Positions 12,346 through 21,999 of a stretch of DNA of 64,000 nt are shown piece after piece. How positions within the stretch are numbered: position 1 is the stretch's first letter; every line of letters starts with the position of its first letter. Source of the stretch: Archivesica marissinica (taxonomy: Eukaryota > Mollusca > Bivalvia > Venerida > Vesicomyidae); assembly GCA_014843695.1 (NCBI GenBank), contig CM026398.1:42636166-42700165 (forward strand). Direction: 5' to 3'. Below the pieces are notes generated by a model. That model saw only the letters and a list, made by a program, of their open reading frames with translations. It searched no databases and was not told the DNA's origin. Position numbers and translations under genes: made by a program.

Positions 12346-13249
12346 CCTATGACATATATAATAACTGAAATGAGCGAACTCAGAAATGACTAATGCATAA
12401 TGACACATCATTTCCGAAAAGGCACAGTAAAATCTAGAAAATGGCGTGCGCAGTTAGTTTTTAGTGTTATATCAGTGTGCTTGTTTAAATGTTAGATTAG
12501 TTCAAAAACCATAACTCTGCCAACGGTGTCTTATAAACAATAGTTCGGCACACTAAATAGTGTAAACTAATTGTATAAATGCGTGTTGATAAATGCTTTT
12601 CGCGTGAATTAGTAAATACATCAAATGCATGGGTGACGATGTGATTAATAATTCAAATTGAACTTGAGACTTCTATAAAAATTAATCCATAAATTCATTA
12701 AACTACTTGTAAATCACACAACTCTGTAGCAATAAACCAACATATCAACTCACTGCATGCTTGCTTCAATTCTTCAGGTACTGCTAGTGGTGATTTGTGT
12801 TAATCAAACAATCAGGCCGGATAGGAACCGGTTTCATCAAGTTTGAGTTAACTGACATCACGTTATGACGTTTTTCCTACCGACCTACTAGGTTTTATCG
12901 GAGACGCATGATTAGGTTTTAACATTTTTTGAAAGTCTTTGCCTCACACACGTTCAGCTATGTTGGAATGACAATATATCTTCAGATCAAATACTAGATC
13001 ACTATAATCAACGTCAACTACGTCATTTTTTATTTATTCAATCAAACGTTCAAAGTTTCTTGGTATATTTTACATCAATGACGTCATCATTTGATGCCAT
13101 CGATATTTTAGCTGACATCATTAATTTCATGGAGGCGAAAAAAAAGATGAACTTGGGGAATTATGTCTGTAAGTTTCGAATCTTTCAGTCGTAACATTCG
13201 AAATAGTAGTTGGCGACCAAATTTCAACAACATTTCAGCGTTAACATTT
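12346..13249. other. unique sequence, no gene seen
   Basis: AT-rich. No ORF of note, no RNA gene and no clear element. ACATTTCAGCGT is directly doubled at about 13229-13256, just before the SINE. Confidence 0.4.
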
Positions 13250-13251
13250 CA

Positions 13252-13520
13252 GCGTCTCCGTGGCCTAGTAGTTAAGGTGTCCGCCTACGGAGCGTGAGGT
13301 CGAAGGTTCGAATCTCATCAGAGGTTCGTTCTGATATGGCCGGTTGGTGAGCCGCCAGCTAGTTAAATAATTGTTACCGATTGCCTAACAATCAGGCGCC
13401 TGACATATAAGCATAGGATTTGGGAAGTACTGATGTTCATAAAAAGAGGTGTCTCATATGTCAGAAATGGCTGGCCCTTTAAATAGGGGTGACACTATAA
13501 TAAACAAACACACACACACA
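13252..13520 (+). mobile_element. tRNA-derived SINE (family 2), (CA)n tail
   Basis: The 5' head has an RNA polymerase III box A (TGGCCTAGTAGTTAAGG) and box B (GGTTCGAATCTC) at tRNA-like spacing. A unique body of about 200 bp follows and ends in AATAAACAAACACACACACA. The head no longer forms a full acceptor stem, as usual for SINEs. The length of about 270 bp fits the class. It does not resemble the seven-copy SINE family elsewhere in the window. Confidence 0.75.
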
Positions 13521-13809
13521 TAACGGTGAGTGGTTGTTGGGTAGATGCCAGAGCTTTAGTGCATTATTGTGTTAAGCAAAGGTAAACTTTACTAGTGGAA
13601 CGTGAACATTATATGAATTTAATCGGAGATCGACGATCGCTTTGTGATACCAGTATAACGACTTGTATGTAATGTCCGGTTGGGGCTGACACTTTTGATG
13701 TGTTTATTCCACGAAAGGTCTTCAGATATTTCAGTAACCAGGTCTTTGCACCGTTTTAAGAATGTGTCACTGAAGACAGTAATAAAAGGGGGAAATACAC
13801 AAACAACAT
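13521..13809. other. unique spacer
   Basis: No recognisable feature. Confidence 0.3.
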
Positions 13810-14225
13810 GACATTCGAGGTCGAATTACATTTCATATATAATTATGTTCCATGTGCTTGTAATATATTGAGAATTTGATATATATATGTGTTGCCATGA
13901 GGTAGTAATTAATCGTGTTAATTCTAAACTCTCAGCTAGTTGTGTAGGTTATGGCTGTGATTGATATTGTTATGTGCAACGTAAGTGTCACCGGGAGGTT
14001 GTAATTCATTTCTTATTTATGTTCCCAGTTTCTAATATCTTCAGATAGTGTTATTATTTATGAGGGTTATTGATATTGTTCTTGGCAAGGTAACTGACAA
14101 TTATTTCTTTGAATGCTATACTTATTACCATATACGCCCTGAACACAGTTTCTAATATCTGCAGATAGGTTTATAGTTAAGGTTATTGATATAGTTTGTG
14201 GCAAAGTAACTGCCACTTGAGGCTG
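13810..14225. repeat. degenerate tandem units of about 120 bp
   Basis: Recurring landmarks are CAGTTTCTAATATCT.CAGATA at 14029 and 14148, GGTTATTGATAT.GTT at about 14065 and 14180 (and GTGATTGATATTGTT at about 13955), and GGCAA.GTAACTG at about 14090 and 14200. At least three diverged units are visible and a fourth is probable near 13810-13900. Confidence 0.6.
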
Positions 14226-14504
14226 AATTCCACGTTACTATCGATGATACAAATGTTCTAACATGTGGATGGATAATGGGAGGTCGTGGGTTTGACAAAG
14301 TATGTTGCGTTTATGTATGCATGTAATTTTAGATAACACCACCAGCATCTGGGCTATTGTTTTCTAGATGGCGTCGTGTTGACAATCAAGTGGGTTTTGG
14401 TCACGTGATTCCAATGAAATTACAAATACATCAGATGACGACATGATCATCTGAGTGATTGACCTGTGTCAAGCTCTACCTATACATATATTGCAACAGC
14501 ATAC

Positions 14505-14575
14505 TCGTAACTCTGGTCCTCTCACACATGAAGCGAACGACCTACCACTGCGCTATAACGGCGTCCATTTCCATA
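14505..14575 (-). repeat. decayed tRNA-Ala-like head (tRNA pseudogene or SINE remnant)
   Basis: Read on the minus strand there is TATAGCGCAGTGGTAG (box A) followed by GTTCGCTTCATGTGTGAGAG, which resembles the anticodon arm of an alanine-type tRNA. The expected T arm (CCAGAGTTACGAG) has lost a proper box B. It is not a functional tRNA. Whether it is a lone pseudogene or a SINE stub cannot be settled from one copy. Confidence 0.4.
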
Positions 14576-15474
14576 AAAGCTTTCCCATACGCCTATGCAT
14601 GTGTACATTAATTATGCACATGGACAGTACGTATGAATGCATATCCACACTAAGATAGCCATCACTATATCAATAATAATAATAAAATAATAGGCTTATT
14701 AACGCTATTGAGAACGGATGAACTAGAAAGGCCTTCGAAACGTTCCATGTATTGAAAGGCAACATCCTGGTTCTTGGATATTTCAATTATACATATGGAA
14801 CTATGACTAGGAACCGCGTAATAAAACTGACTGCTGTTTCTCCGAATAATATGATCACTTCGTTTACTTGCTTTGGAATTTTAATTGAAAACAAATTTTC
14901 ACACAACATTAGAAACAATGTATCACTTTTTCGCTACTAACCATAGAAACGTACACTTGCTTGAAAATATGAAAGTACCTCGGCCTTTTCTTGTTAAGAC
15001 ATATTCACTTCTAAGACTACTGAAGGTAAATCGAGAACCTAGAAATAGTCACCTGTTCAACAGGGACATTGGACTGTAGTTAGAGATTATATGGACAGAA
15101 GTACATAATCTTGATAACATGTATGAACCGTGTATATATTGATGAATATGTTCTGCTTTAAGAATGTTTTTCTTGCTTAGTAGAATTTAAAATGCATCAA
15201 CACGGCTAGATATAAAGCCCCATCTCCATGGATTACGAACGATATTAAACGACTCGTGAAAAAAAATAAGGGAAAAGCATTATATTAAATCAAAACAGTT
15301 CATTAACTTCATGATTCTAAGCGCTTTCCTTTATCTGATGCAAATCTTGAGAGAAGAAACTTGAACTATTTTATCATAGTTACATTGCAATCAACGCCCT
15401 GGTGAAACAGATGGCAACGCCAAACGCTTCACATAGTAATGCTATCTAATTATAAATGACTCTAAATATGATGC
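14576..15474. other. unique sequence, no gene seen
   Basis: AT-rich. Short open frames (14752-14940, 14885-15079) have no recognisable content. Confidence 0.4.
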
Positions 15475-15655
15475 AACTGATAATCCAGGGATCGCAGGTT
15501 CGATCCCCCCGTCTGACCCTAATAAAATTAACAGTCGTTTAGATGGGACTTTAAACCGAGGTCTCGTGTCGATGCTGTAGACCGTGCACATAAAAGAACC
15601 AGATGAGACTCTGGAATGGGTCTATGTCTGTATCATTGCACTATCCTCCAACAAT
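15475..15655 (+). mobile_element. SINE family 1, truncated at both ends
   Basis: It starts inside the anticodon arm (ACTGATAATCCAGGGATCGC), keeps box B (GGTTCGATCCCCC) and the body (TTAACAGTC.TTTAGATGGGAC, ACCGAGGTCTCGTGTCG, GAGACTCTGGAATGGGTC, ATCATTGCACTATCCTCC), and stops before the 3' hairpin. It lacks box A, so it cannot be transcribed by polymerase III. Confidence 0.85.
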
Positions 15656-15705
15656 ATACAGTTATGTCATGGGTGTTTGGGGAACAGTCAAAACTATTGT
15701 CCCGA

Positions 15706-15753
15706 GGTATCAGGGAAGATTTTCGAACTGTTCGAAATGTCTTCCCTGATACC
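15706..15753. repeat. near-perfect hairpin, 14-bp arms plus inner stem
   Basis: GGTATCAGGGAAGA at 15706-15719 is perfectly complementary to TCTTCCCTGATACC at 15740-15753. The interior TTCGAACTGTTCGAA adds a second stem. It lies directly after the truncated SINE, and could be a small foldback element or a replication-slippage palindrome. Confidence 0.8.
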
Positions 15754-16144
15754 GAGGTTCGTGGTAGAATCGTGGTAGAATCGATTAGTTGTAGTTATTA
15801 TTTATTATAGTCTAGTATTATTTGATGTACCCTATATAAACAGTGAATTGGTATAAAACTAATCCTTTGCTGCTACTGGGTGATAGTGTTGAATTTATGT
15901 AAAAAATAAATATTTCATAGTTTATATAACTTGTTAAGCAATTCTTCAAAGAGTATTTTCTATGGTGGTGGCCATGTCAAATTAAAGTGTATAACTTATA
16001 TTTTCAGCACTGTTTGCAGTAACTGTGATTTTTTCATTTTATTTGTATTGTAATTCAATTGTACTTTGTAATAATTTGTGTTGTATTTTGTTTGTAGATT
16101 GTAATTTATCATTTATCACAATTTAGCCAAGGTAAAGACATACA
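15754..16144. other. leader of the Gypsy-like element or unique sequence
   Basis: T-rich sequence preceding the gag start at 16145. A TGGTGGCCATG string near 15965 could be a primer-binding site, but no second LTR exists in the window to confirm LTR ends. Confidence 0.3.
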
Positions 16145-16438
16145 ATGGCTACTAGAGGAAGTGATAGAGCAACCATTAGTGAAGCCGGAGATAAGGAAGC
16201 ACCAGCTTTAACTAATGAACAGTTATCTCTTATTTTAGATGCACTCAGGAAGAGTGGAGACTATGTTGTCTTGACGAAAGACGAGTATGCGGCTTTTCAA
16301 AAGCCTACTGCCATTACAAGTACACCTAAAGAGACAGGTGCACGGAGAAAGGTGTCAGATTTTATCAACATGTCGCCAAAGCCATTTGTTGATAAAAATG
16401 TATTAAATATGTCAAACTTTCAGGGTCCAAAATATGAG
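16145..16438 (+). pseudogene. gag: Gypsy-like gag, N-terminal part, cut by a LINE insertion
   Basis: The start ATG has a good context (ACAATGG). The first 98 or so codons include a helical stretch (LTNEQLSLILDALRKSGDY) and a linker with KVSDFINMSPKPFVDK. The reading frame then runs into the LINE at about 16439 and hits TGA at 16448. The remainder of the protein resumes after the LINE at about 18411, where a PYFSGE..P.KG.ESF..WRFE segment typical of Gypsy-related capsid starts is found. It is annotated with the 18411-19279 and 19280-19960 entries as one dead element. Family assignment rests on the capsid-like motif and the following retropepsin. No zinc knuckle is visible. Confidence 0.7.
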
Positions 16439-18410
16439 ATGCCAAGATGACGCCAAAAATTATCGAGGCATTACCCTATTAAGTAACTTTGATAAATTAT
16501 TTACTTGCATATTAAATAGTCGCATTACAAACTGGTGTGAAAACAATACTATTATTTCCGATGCACAATTTGGATTTCGTAAGGGTCGTTCGACAGTAGA
16601 TGCAATTTTTATTTTGCATTCTTTAATTGAACACATATTAAACAAGAACAATAGATTATACTGTTCCTTTATTAATATGAAACAGTGTTTTGACAGTATA
16701 TACCGTAATGCAGTGTGGCTAAAATTATATAGGTTAGGCCTTAATGGCAAGATCCTAAGGATAATACGTGCAATGTATCAATCCGTTAAATCATGTATAA
16801 AGCTTAACTGTAACACATACACAGACTTCTTCGATATCTCAATCGGACTACGCCAAGGGGAAATCATTTCGCCAATAATGTGGGCTTTGTTCGTGGAAGA
16901 CCTTGAATTATACTTACAGGACACGATTAATAGTGGCATTAATATTAATGACATATGTTTGATGTTATTACTGTTCGCGGATGACATGGTTCTAATTGGC
17001 TTAACACCAGTTGACCTGCAAAATACATTAAATAATCTAAGTATGTATTGTGACAAATGGGGCCTTGAAGTTAATGTTTTAAAGTCGAAGATAATGGTGT
17101 TCCGTAAACGGGGTGGGCTAAAGAGAGGAGAGCAATGGTTTTATCGGGGAGATGCCGTCGAGGTGGTCAATGACTTTAACTACGTTGGTGTTACACTTAA
17201 CTATACCGGTAATTTAAATTTAAATTTACAAAACTCCATGGCAAAGGCCTAAAAGCTATGAACATACTAACAGCTAATCTACGTAAACACGAGACAAAAC
17301 CAAAAACCGCTCTCTAGCTCTTCGATGCTCTAGTATCATCCATTTTACATTACGGAAGTGAAATATGGGGATTTTCAAAGGCTAATAATTTAGAGACTTG
17401 AAATTCTGCAAGTTAGTTCTTGGTGTTAAGCAATCAACTAGTAATGTAGCTGTATAGTATGAACTTGGAAGATACCCATTGTATATATGTAGATATGTAA
17501 AAGTTGTAAAATATTGGTTAAAAATAGTTACAACGGAAAATATAATTATTAAGTCGATGATACAAATGTGTTTAGATGATTTAGTAACTGGCAAACGTAA
17601 TTGGTTGTCCATAGTTAGGGAATTGCTAAGTAAATTTGGCTTTTTGTATATATGGGAAAACCCACATGTCATCGACTACACTCAGTTTATTTCTGAATTT
17701 AAACAATGGATTATAGATGATTTTCTGCAGATTTCACAAGCTGATCTTCGAATAAATAAGGTACTTATATTATATAAAAATGTAAAGATTAATTTTGGTT
17801 ACGAATCGTACTTAGGTTTAATACTAAGCAGAAAATTAAGAATTGCATTTACAAAATTGAGACTATCAGCGCACAACTTACGGATTGAAACTCGCAGATA
17901 TGGTAGAAACCGTATTGATCAAAACGAAAGGTTATGTTTATTGTGTAATACAAACAACGTGGAAGATGAGTTTCATTTCATGTTTAAATGTGAGGTGTAT
18001 AGTACATTAAGAAAAAAATATATTAAACGTTTATATTCTAATCGACCAAGTATGTTCAAATTATTGCAAATATTTCAATGTGACAGTTCCCTAGAGCTGG
18101 TTAACTTTAGTAAATATATTCATGGAGCTTTATCCCTTCGTAATTCACTTGTTTGGGATATATACTCCCTACACTCTTAATACAATCATGATCATGTTTT
18201 GCATAGTCTAAACTCCATCATGACATTGTCATTATTTTTCCATGTATGTCCATAATCATTACATCATTTGTCCATCCTCATCATGATTGCATATATCATA
18301 TTATTGTACTATATATATTGTAAATATGTTTAAATGTTACAGACGAGAAACTGTAAAGATTAAGTCTTAATGAAGCATTCTTCTTCTTCTTCCTAAGTTA
18401 CCATATTTTT
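16439..18410 (+). mobile_element. 5'-truncated LINE (element A) nested in the Gypsy-like gag
   Basis: It starts within the reverse transcriptase at NYRGITLLS. Recognisable motifs are QFGFRKGRSTVDAIF, LRQGEIISPIMWALF, LLFADDMVLIG (motif C) and CDKWGLEVNVLKSK up to 17252. Frameshifts or stops follow near 17245, 17314 and 17455, with HYGSEIWG between them. An open frame at 17479-18180 ends in a CCHC-type knuckle (CLLCNTNNVEDEFHFMFKC). Motif A reads FINMKQCFDS, with Asn (codon 16674-16676) where the catalytic Asp is expected. The 3' UTR (18181-18410) ends in (TTC)n rather than poly-A, which points away from L1. The clade is left open (I/Jockey-like is possible). No clear target-site duplication is seen, only a short C.AAG match at the two junctions. 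Confidence 0.85.
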
Positions 18411-19279
18411 CAGGTGAACAACCACCAATGAAAGGAGATGAGTCGTTTGTTGTTTGGCGTTTTGAGTGTTTATTGTCAGAGAATTTACCTGAACATGTTA
18501 CTTTGCAGATTATTCGTAGGTATTTACGAGGTACTGCAAGACATACATTGATTTCACTTGGTGAACATGCTTCCAGCAGTGATGTTTTAGACAAACTTGA
18601 TATACTTTTTGGAGATGTAGCGACAACAGAATCAGTTATGCAATCTTTTTATAATGAATGTCAGAAACTTTCAGAAAATGTCACCACATATGGATGTCGT
18701 CTCGAGTCACTCCTACAAGTTGCAGTTGAGGGTGGACATGTCACTCATGTTGCTAGAAATGATATGCTACGTTCTAAATTGTGGACAGGTTTACGAGACA
18801 AGAAGCTAAAGATTATGACCAGGAGTAAATATGACAATATTTCTGATTATAACAGGTTGTTGAGAGAGGTACGCTCAGTCGAACAAGAGTTAGCGGCTTC
18901 GAGCAGTGTATCAGCATCTGTGAATGCTGCTTAGCAGTCCTCATCTGAAAATAAACTTATTAATGATCTTACTAGTAAGATGGATAAGCTTATGAACAGG
19001 ATGCAGTCTCTAGAGAAACAGATAAATGAGCGACCGCGAGATACATCAAATTCCAATAATAGACAAAATAATTCTGATGGTACATGTAACAGTTATTACA
19101 GGAATAACTACAATCCCGGACGAGGCAGACCTAGACCAGAACGAGGCGGTGACAACCCGAGATATGATAGTAGACGGGATTATAACAATCAGAGCTCGAG
19201 TTATAGAGGTAGACACTTTGGGTCCAACTATAACCAAACTAACACCATTAACAATAACAAACGTGACCCAAAAGTGTAG
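18411..19279 (+). pseudogene. gag: Gypsy-like gag, capsid and basic C-terminal part
   Basis: The reading frame resumes with PYFSGEQPPMKGDESFVVWR and gives a capsid-like helical region up to 18931 (for example LRGTARHTLISLGEHASS and KLDILFGDVATTESVMQ). A TAG at 18932-18934 interrupts the frame, which then continues unchanged with a coiled region (KMDKLMNRMQSLEKQINE) and an Arg/Gly/Asn/Tyr-rich tail (GRGRPRPERGG, SSYRGRHFG) that probably binds nucleic acid in place of a CCHC knuckle. The frame ends at TAG 19277-19279. The protease lies in the -1 frame directly after it. The nonsense codon and the LINE insertion make it a pseudogene. Confidence 0.75.
19267..19273 (+). promoter_or_regulatory. candidate -1 ribosomal frameshift heptamer (C CCA AAA)
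   Basis: In the gag frame the codons are GAC CCA AAA GTG TAG. The heptamer therefore has the canonical X XXY YYZ form and lies three bases before the gag stop. A -1 slip leads straight into the open frame that encodes the retropepsin. This is how many retroelements make Gag-Pro. I have not folded the downstream sequence for a pseudoknot. Confidence 0.55.
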
Positions 19280-19960
19280 ACTCCTCTGTTGTGGGGCAAA
19301 CATGGGAAGTCGGTATTGATAATGGCCCTAAGTCTAAATCTAGTGTTAGAACTTTAGCTGACAGAATGGTTGGTAAAGCAAACGAAGGGACAGCTATTAT
19401 TTGTGGTATTGAGACCAATGTACTTGTTGACAGTGGGTCAATGGTAACCTTAGTTTCCGAGTCATTTTATAACTCGCTTGACCCCAGACCTGAATTGTGC
19501 AGCATGTCAGATTTTAAATTAGATGTTGTAGGTGCCAGTGGTGCAAAGTTACCGTACTCCGGTTATATAGAGGCTGAAATTTGCATTCCTTTCTTGTCAC
19601 ATAGTATTGTTGTGCCAATTTTGATTGTTCCGGATACTGAATATCGTCAGTCTGTACCAGGTATTATTGGTACAAATGTTTTGCGATATTGTGATTCTAT
19701 TTCAGAAACATCTTGTTCAGATCTATATAGAGTTGCTTTGAATGCAATGACATGTAATAATTATATGGCAGTGAAAACGACCAACAAGATGCCAGTCGTA
19801 ATTTATCCTAATCAAGTCACGAATATTTCAGGTCTTGTTAGGAAAACAAATGATGTGAAAACAGCTGTTACCGAGGCAACAGATAGACCTCAACTAGCAG
19901 GACTGACATTGAGAGAGAAACAGAGGTTTCCCGGCCATCTCTCTCCCGTTGCGTATGCGC
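19280..19960 (+). pseudogene. pro: retropepsin (aspartic protease) of the Gypsy-like element, pol truncated
   Basis: The open frame carries the retropepsin active site LVDSGS (Asp codon at 19429-19431) preceded by a hydrophobic strand (TAIICGIETNV). About 90 residues on, there is the second conserved element, GIIGTNVLRYC, in the place of the usual hydrophobic-hydrophobic-Gly motif. Hydrophobic strands (HSIVVPILIVPD) lie between. The family's role is Gag-Pol maturation. After DRPQLAGLTLREK the similarity to the region before reverse transcriptase fades, and the frame ends in MITE sequence near 20010. No reverse transcriptase, RNase H or integrase of this element is in the window. Confidence 0.75.
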
Positions 19961-20018
19961 CCTGCAGTGTATCTATTCAGATTCAGAAGTTACTCCCACG
20001 CCTTCTAAGACCATGGTC

Positions 20019-20147
20019 GGAGGTTTTAAAACTTTTCTCAAATTTTTAAAACTCAAGCTCAAGTGATATGATTTGCTACTTACACTTAACTGAACCAATC
20101 AGAAGCTTGAGACTGAGTCTGAGATTGGAGAACAGTTTTATAACCTC
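20019..20147. mobile_element. foldback MITE 1
   Basis: GGAGGTTTTAAAACTTTTCTC at the left pairs, with mismatches, with GGAGAACAGTTTTATAACCTCC at the right. Inner arms CTCAAGCTCAAGTGAT.TGATT and AATCAGAAGCTTGAGACTGAG extend the stem. There is no coding capacity. It interrupts or abuts the truncated pol of the Gypsy-like element. Confidence 0.75.
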
Positions 20148-20273
20148 CAGGCCTCGAGGTTATAAAACTGTTCTCAGATCTCAAACTCAAGCTCAAATGA
20201 TCTGATTGGTTGATTCCGAGTGTTACTGTCAGCTGAACTAATCAGACGCTTGAGACTGAGTTTTGAGGCCTGG
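20147..20273. mobile_element. foldback MITE 2, adjacent relative of MITE 1
   Basis: Ends are CCAGGCCTC (20147-20155) and GAGGCCTGG (20265-20273). The inner left arm (GGTTATAAAACTGTTCTCAG, CTCAAGCTCAAATGAT) is a close relative of the MITE 1 arm, and the right arm (AATCAGACGCTTGAGACTGAG) mirrors it with a deletion. Two copies side by side suggest tandem insertion or internal duplication. Confidence 0.75.
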
Positions 20274-21667
20274 TCTCATACATGTCCATCTTCCTTAAAG
20301 CGACACACAATCGTGGAAAAAAAGGAATAATCTACAGAACATACCTTTCTATTTTGGAGCATATTGTATTTTCTCCTAATAGTTGCCGCCGAAATTAAGT
20401 AATTCAAGCAAGAAACAAGCGCCATATATGCGACCGTCAACTTTTTCCTGAACAGATGGCATGCTTTATTCTCGGTCGCATGTCTAGCACCATCAAGGAT
20501 TTGGACGTACTATATGGAGCAGACACAAGAGGTCAATACAAATCATAGAGTATAAACAGCACAGTATGGCAGGATTACCCAATATGCGTGTTTGTCAAAT
20601 GTCTCGATCCTAATGCGACTGCCAATCTTAAACAGATATGTCAAGAAACAGTATTTGTTCTCCCTCAACGGTCCTCTAGAGATCAACTATATATGTGTTT
20701 GTGTTTTTGAAAGGTGCATGCGTTAATTTTGTTTCTATAATGAATTATTGTTTATTGAAGTTTTTGGGCGTGCGTTCCTCTGTCCAATTGTTCCAAGTGA
20801 AAATCTAGCGTCTCCCACGCTCCTCGGGTAACGGTAATTCGGCACCAATATCCAATCAAAATCCAGTATGTTTATGAATGCATGTGCTTTTCCTCCAATC
20901 GTTATCCGTGCGGATATTTTCGTCGAAGATATCCGCCCGCCGTACAAGAAACAGGCATTAAGCGGATTAACTATAGGGTTCATATACCTGTGTATACCTG
21001 GCATTACACATGGAGTGTACATTACCAACTACGTAAATACAACAATACCAATGTTTCTGACTTCAGGTCGCGCTCCAATAAAACAATAAACTGGTTCGAT
21101 TAAGGTTGATTTAGGGGCAGCAGGAGCAATTCTGATTGAAGGACAACTAAGTGTACGATGCACGTGTTATGTTCTGTACTGGTCTAACCTCGTAACATAT
21201 GTAATTGTCATATGAATTCGCGACCTTATCAACAGTTTGGAAAGCTAATGGTGAGGTTCCTGTATGAATACCTTATGATATATAGGGCGGTTTTAGATAG
21301 TTAATAAAGATATTCACCTGCACGAAAACACGTGCTACATGAACAAACACATGGACATGTGTTATACGATGATACCCATATATTTGACGTAGCATTCTTA
21401 ACGGCTTCCATCTCCTGCGGCGAGCTCCGGTGTCTTCTGACAGCTCTATTAAACATGCAAATCAAAATAATTCATTAAATGTAATAAATCAATGAATAGA
21501 AAATGTGAATATCTATTTTAAGAGAATACGTTGTTAAATTCATTATCTAGAACAGTTGACTCGCAAATTATTGTCCTGGAAGATTCCGAAAAGTTGAAAT
21601 ATGTTTTTGGATGCAATTATTTAACAGTTTATGACAGGTATAAATTGAAGACGAACATTATACAAGT
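20274..21667. other. unique sequence; one weak candidate exon
   Basis: Open frames at 20735-21089 on both strands resemble no family I know. On the minus strand about 21384-21445 is locally GC-rich and reads as AVRRHRSSPQEMEAVKN after a weak acceptor (TTTAATAG). I do not annotate it as a gene. Confidence 0.35.
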
Positions 21668-21892
21668 ATACTCACACGAAAACGAAAGTGTGCACTTGGC
21701 TTAGTTAGAGGGAGAATTGTATAACTATGGAAGCAAAATATAGGCTGCAAATGTGGTATCAACATGTATTGGCTACACGATGTTTTACTTTTAATTGAAA
21801 TTTGATCATTATCAGAACATTGTTTTACGTGTGAACATAAGTATTAAATGTTCCCTCTAACCAAGTGCACACTTTCTTTTTCGTGTGAATAT
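21668..21892. mobile_element. MITE with TIRs of about 43 bp
   Basis: The left end CTCACACGAAAACGAAAG, followed by TGTGCACTTGGCTTAGTTAG, is matched by the reverse complement of the right end (TTCACACGAAAAAGAAAG, TGTGCACTTGGTTAGAG). TATA flanks both ends (21667-21670 and 21890-21893), suggesting a TA-type duplication. The size of about 225 bp and lack of coding fit a non-autonomous DNA transposon. Confidence 0.85.
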
Positions 21893-21999
21893 ACAATAAA
21901 GCTGGTGTTTCCCCCCATATAGTGCATAGTTAATGTTGTAATATATAGCAAACTATAAATTACCGTAATAATTAAAAATTCATCTAAATTTGAAACATT

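Noticed and set aside
15840..16144. 5' LTR and primer-binding site of the Gypsy-like element
   Set aside because: There is no second LTR in the window to compare, and the TGGTGGCCATG match is too weak.
20735..21103. Overlapping frames on both strands near 20.7-21.1 kb
   Set aside because: No recognisable domain, splice signals or codon pattern.
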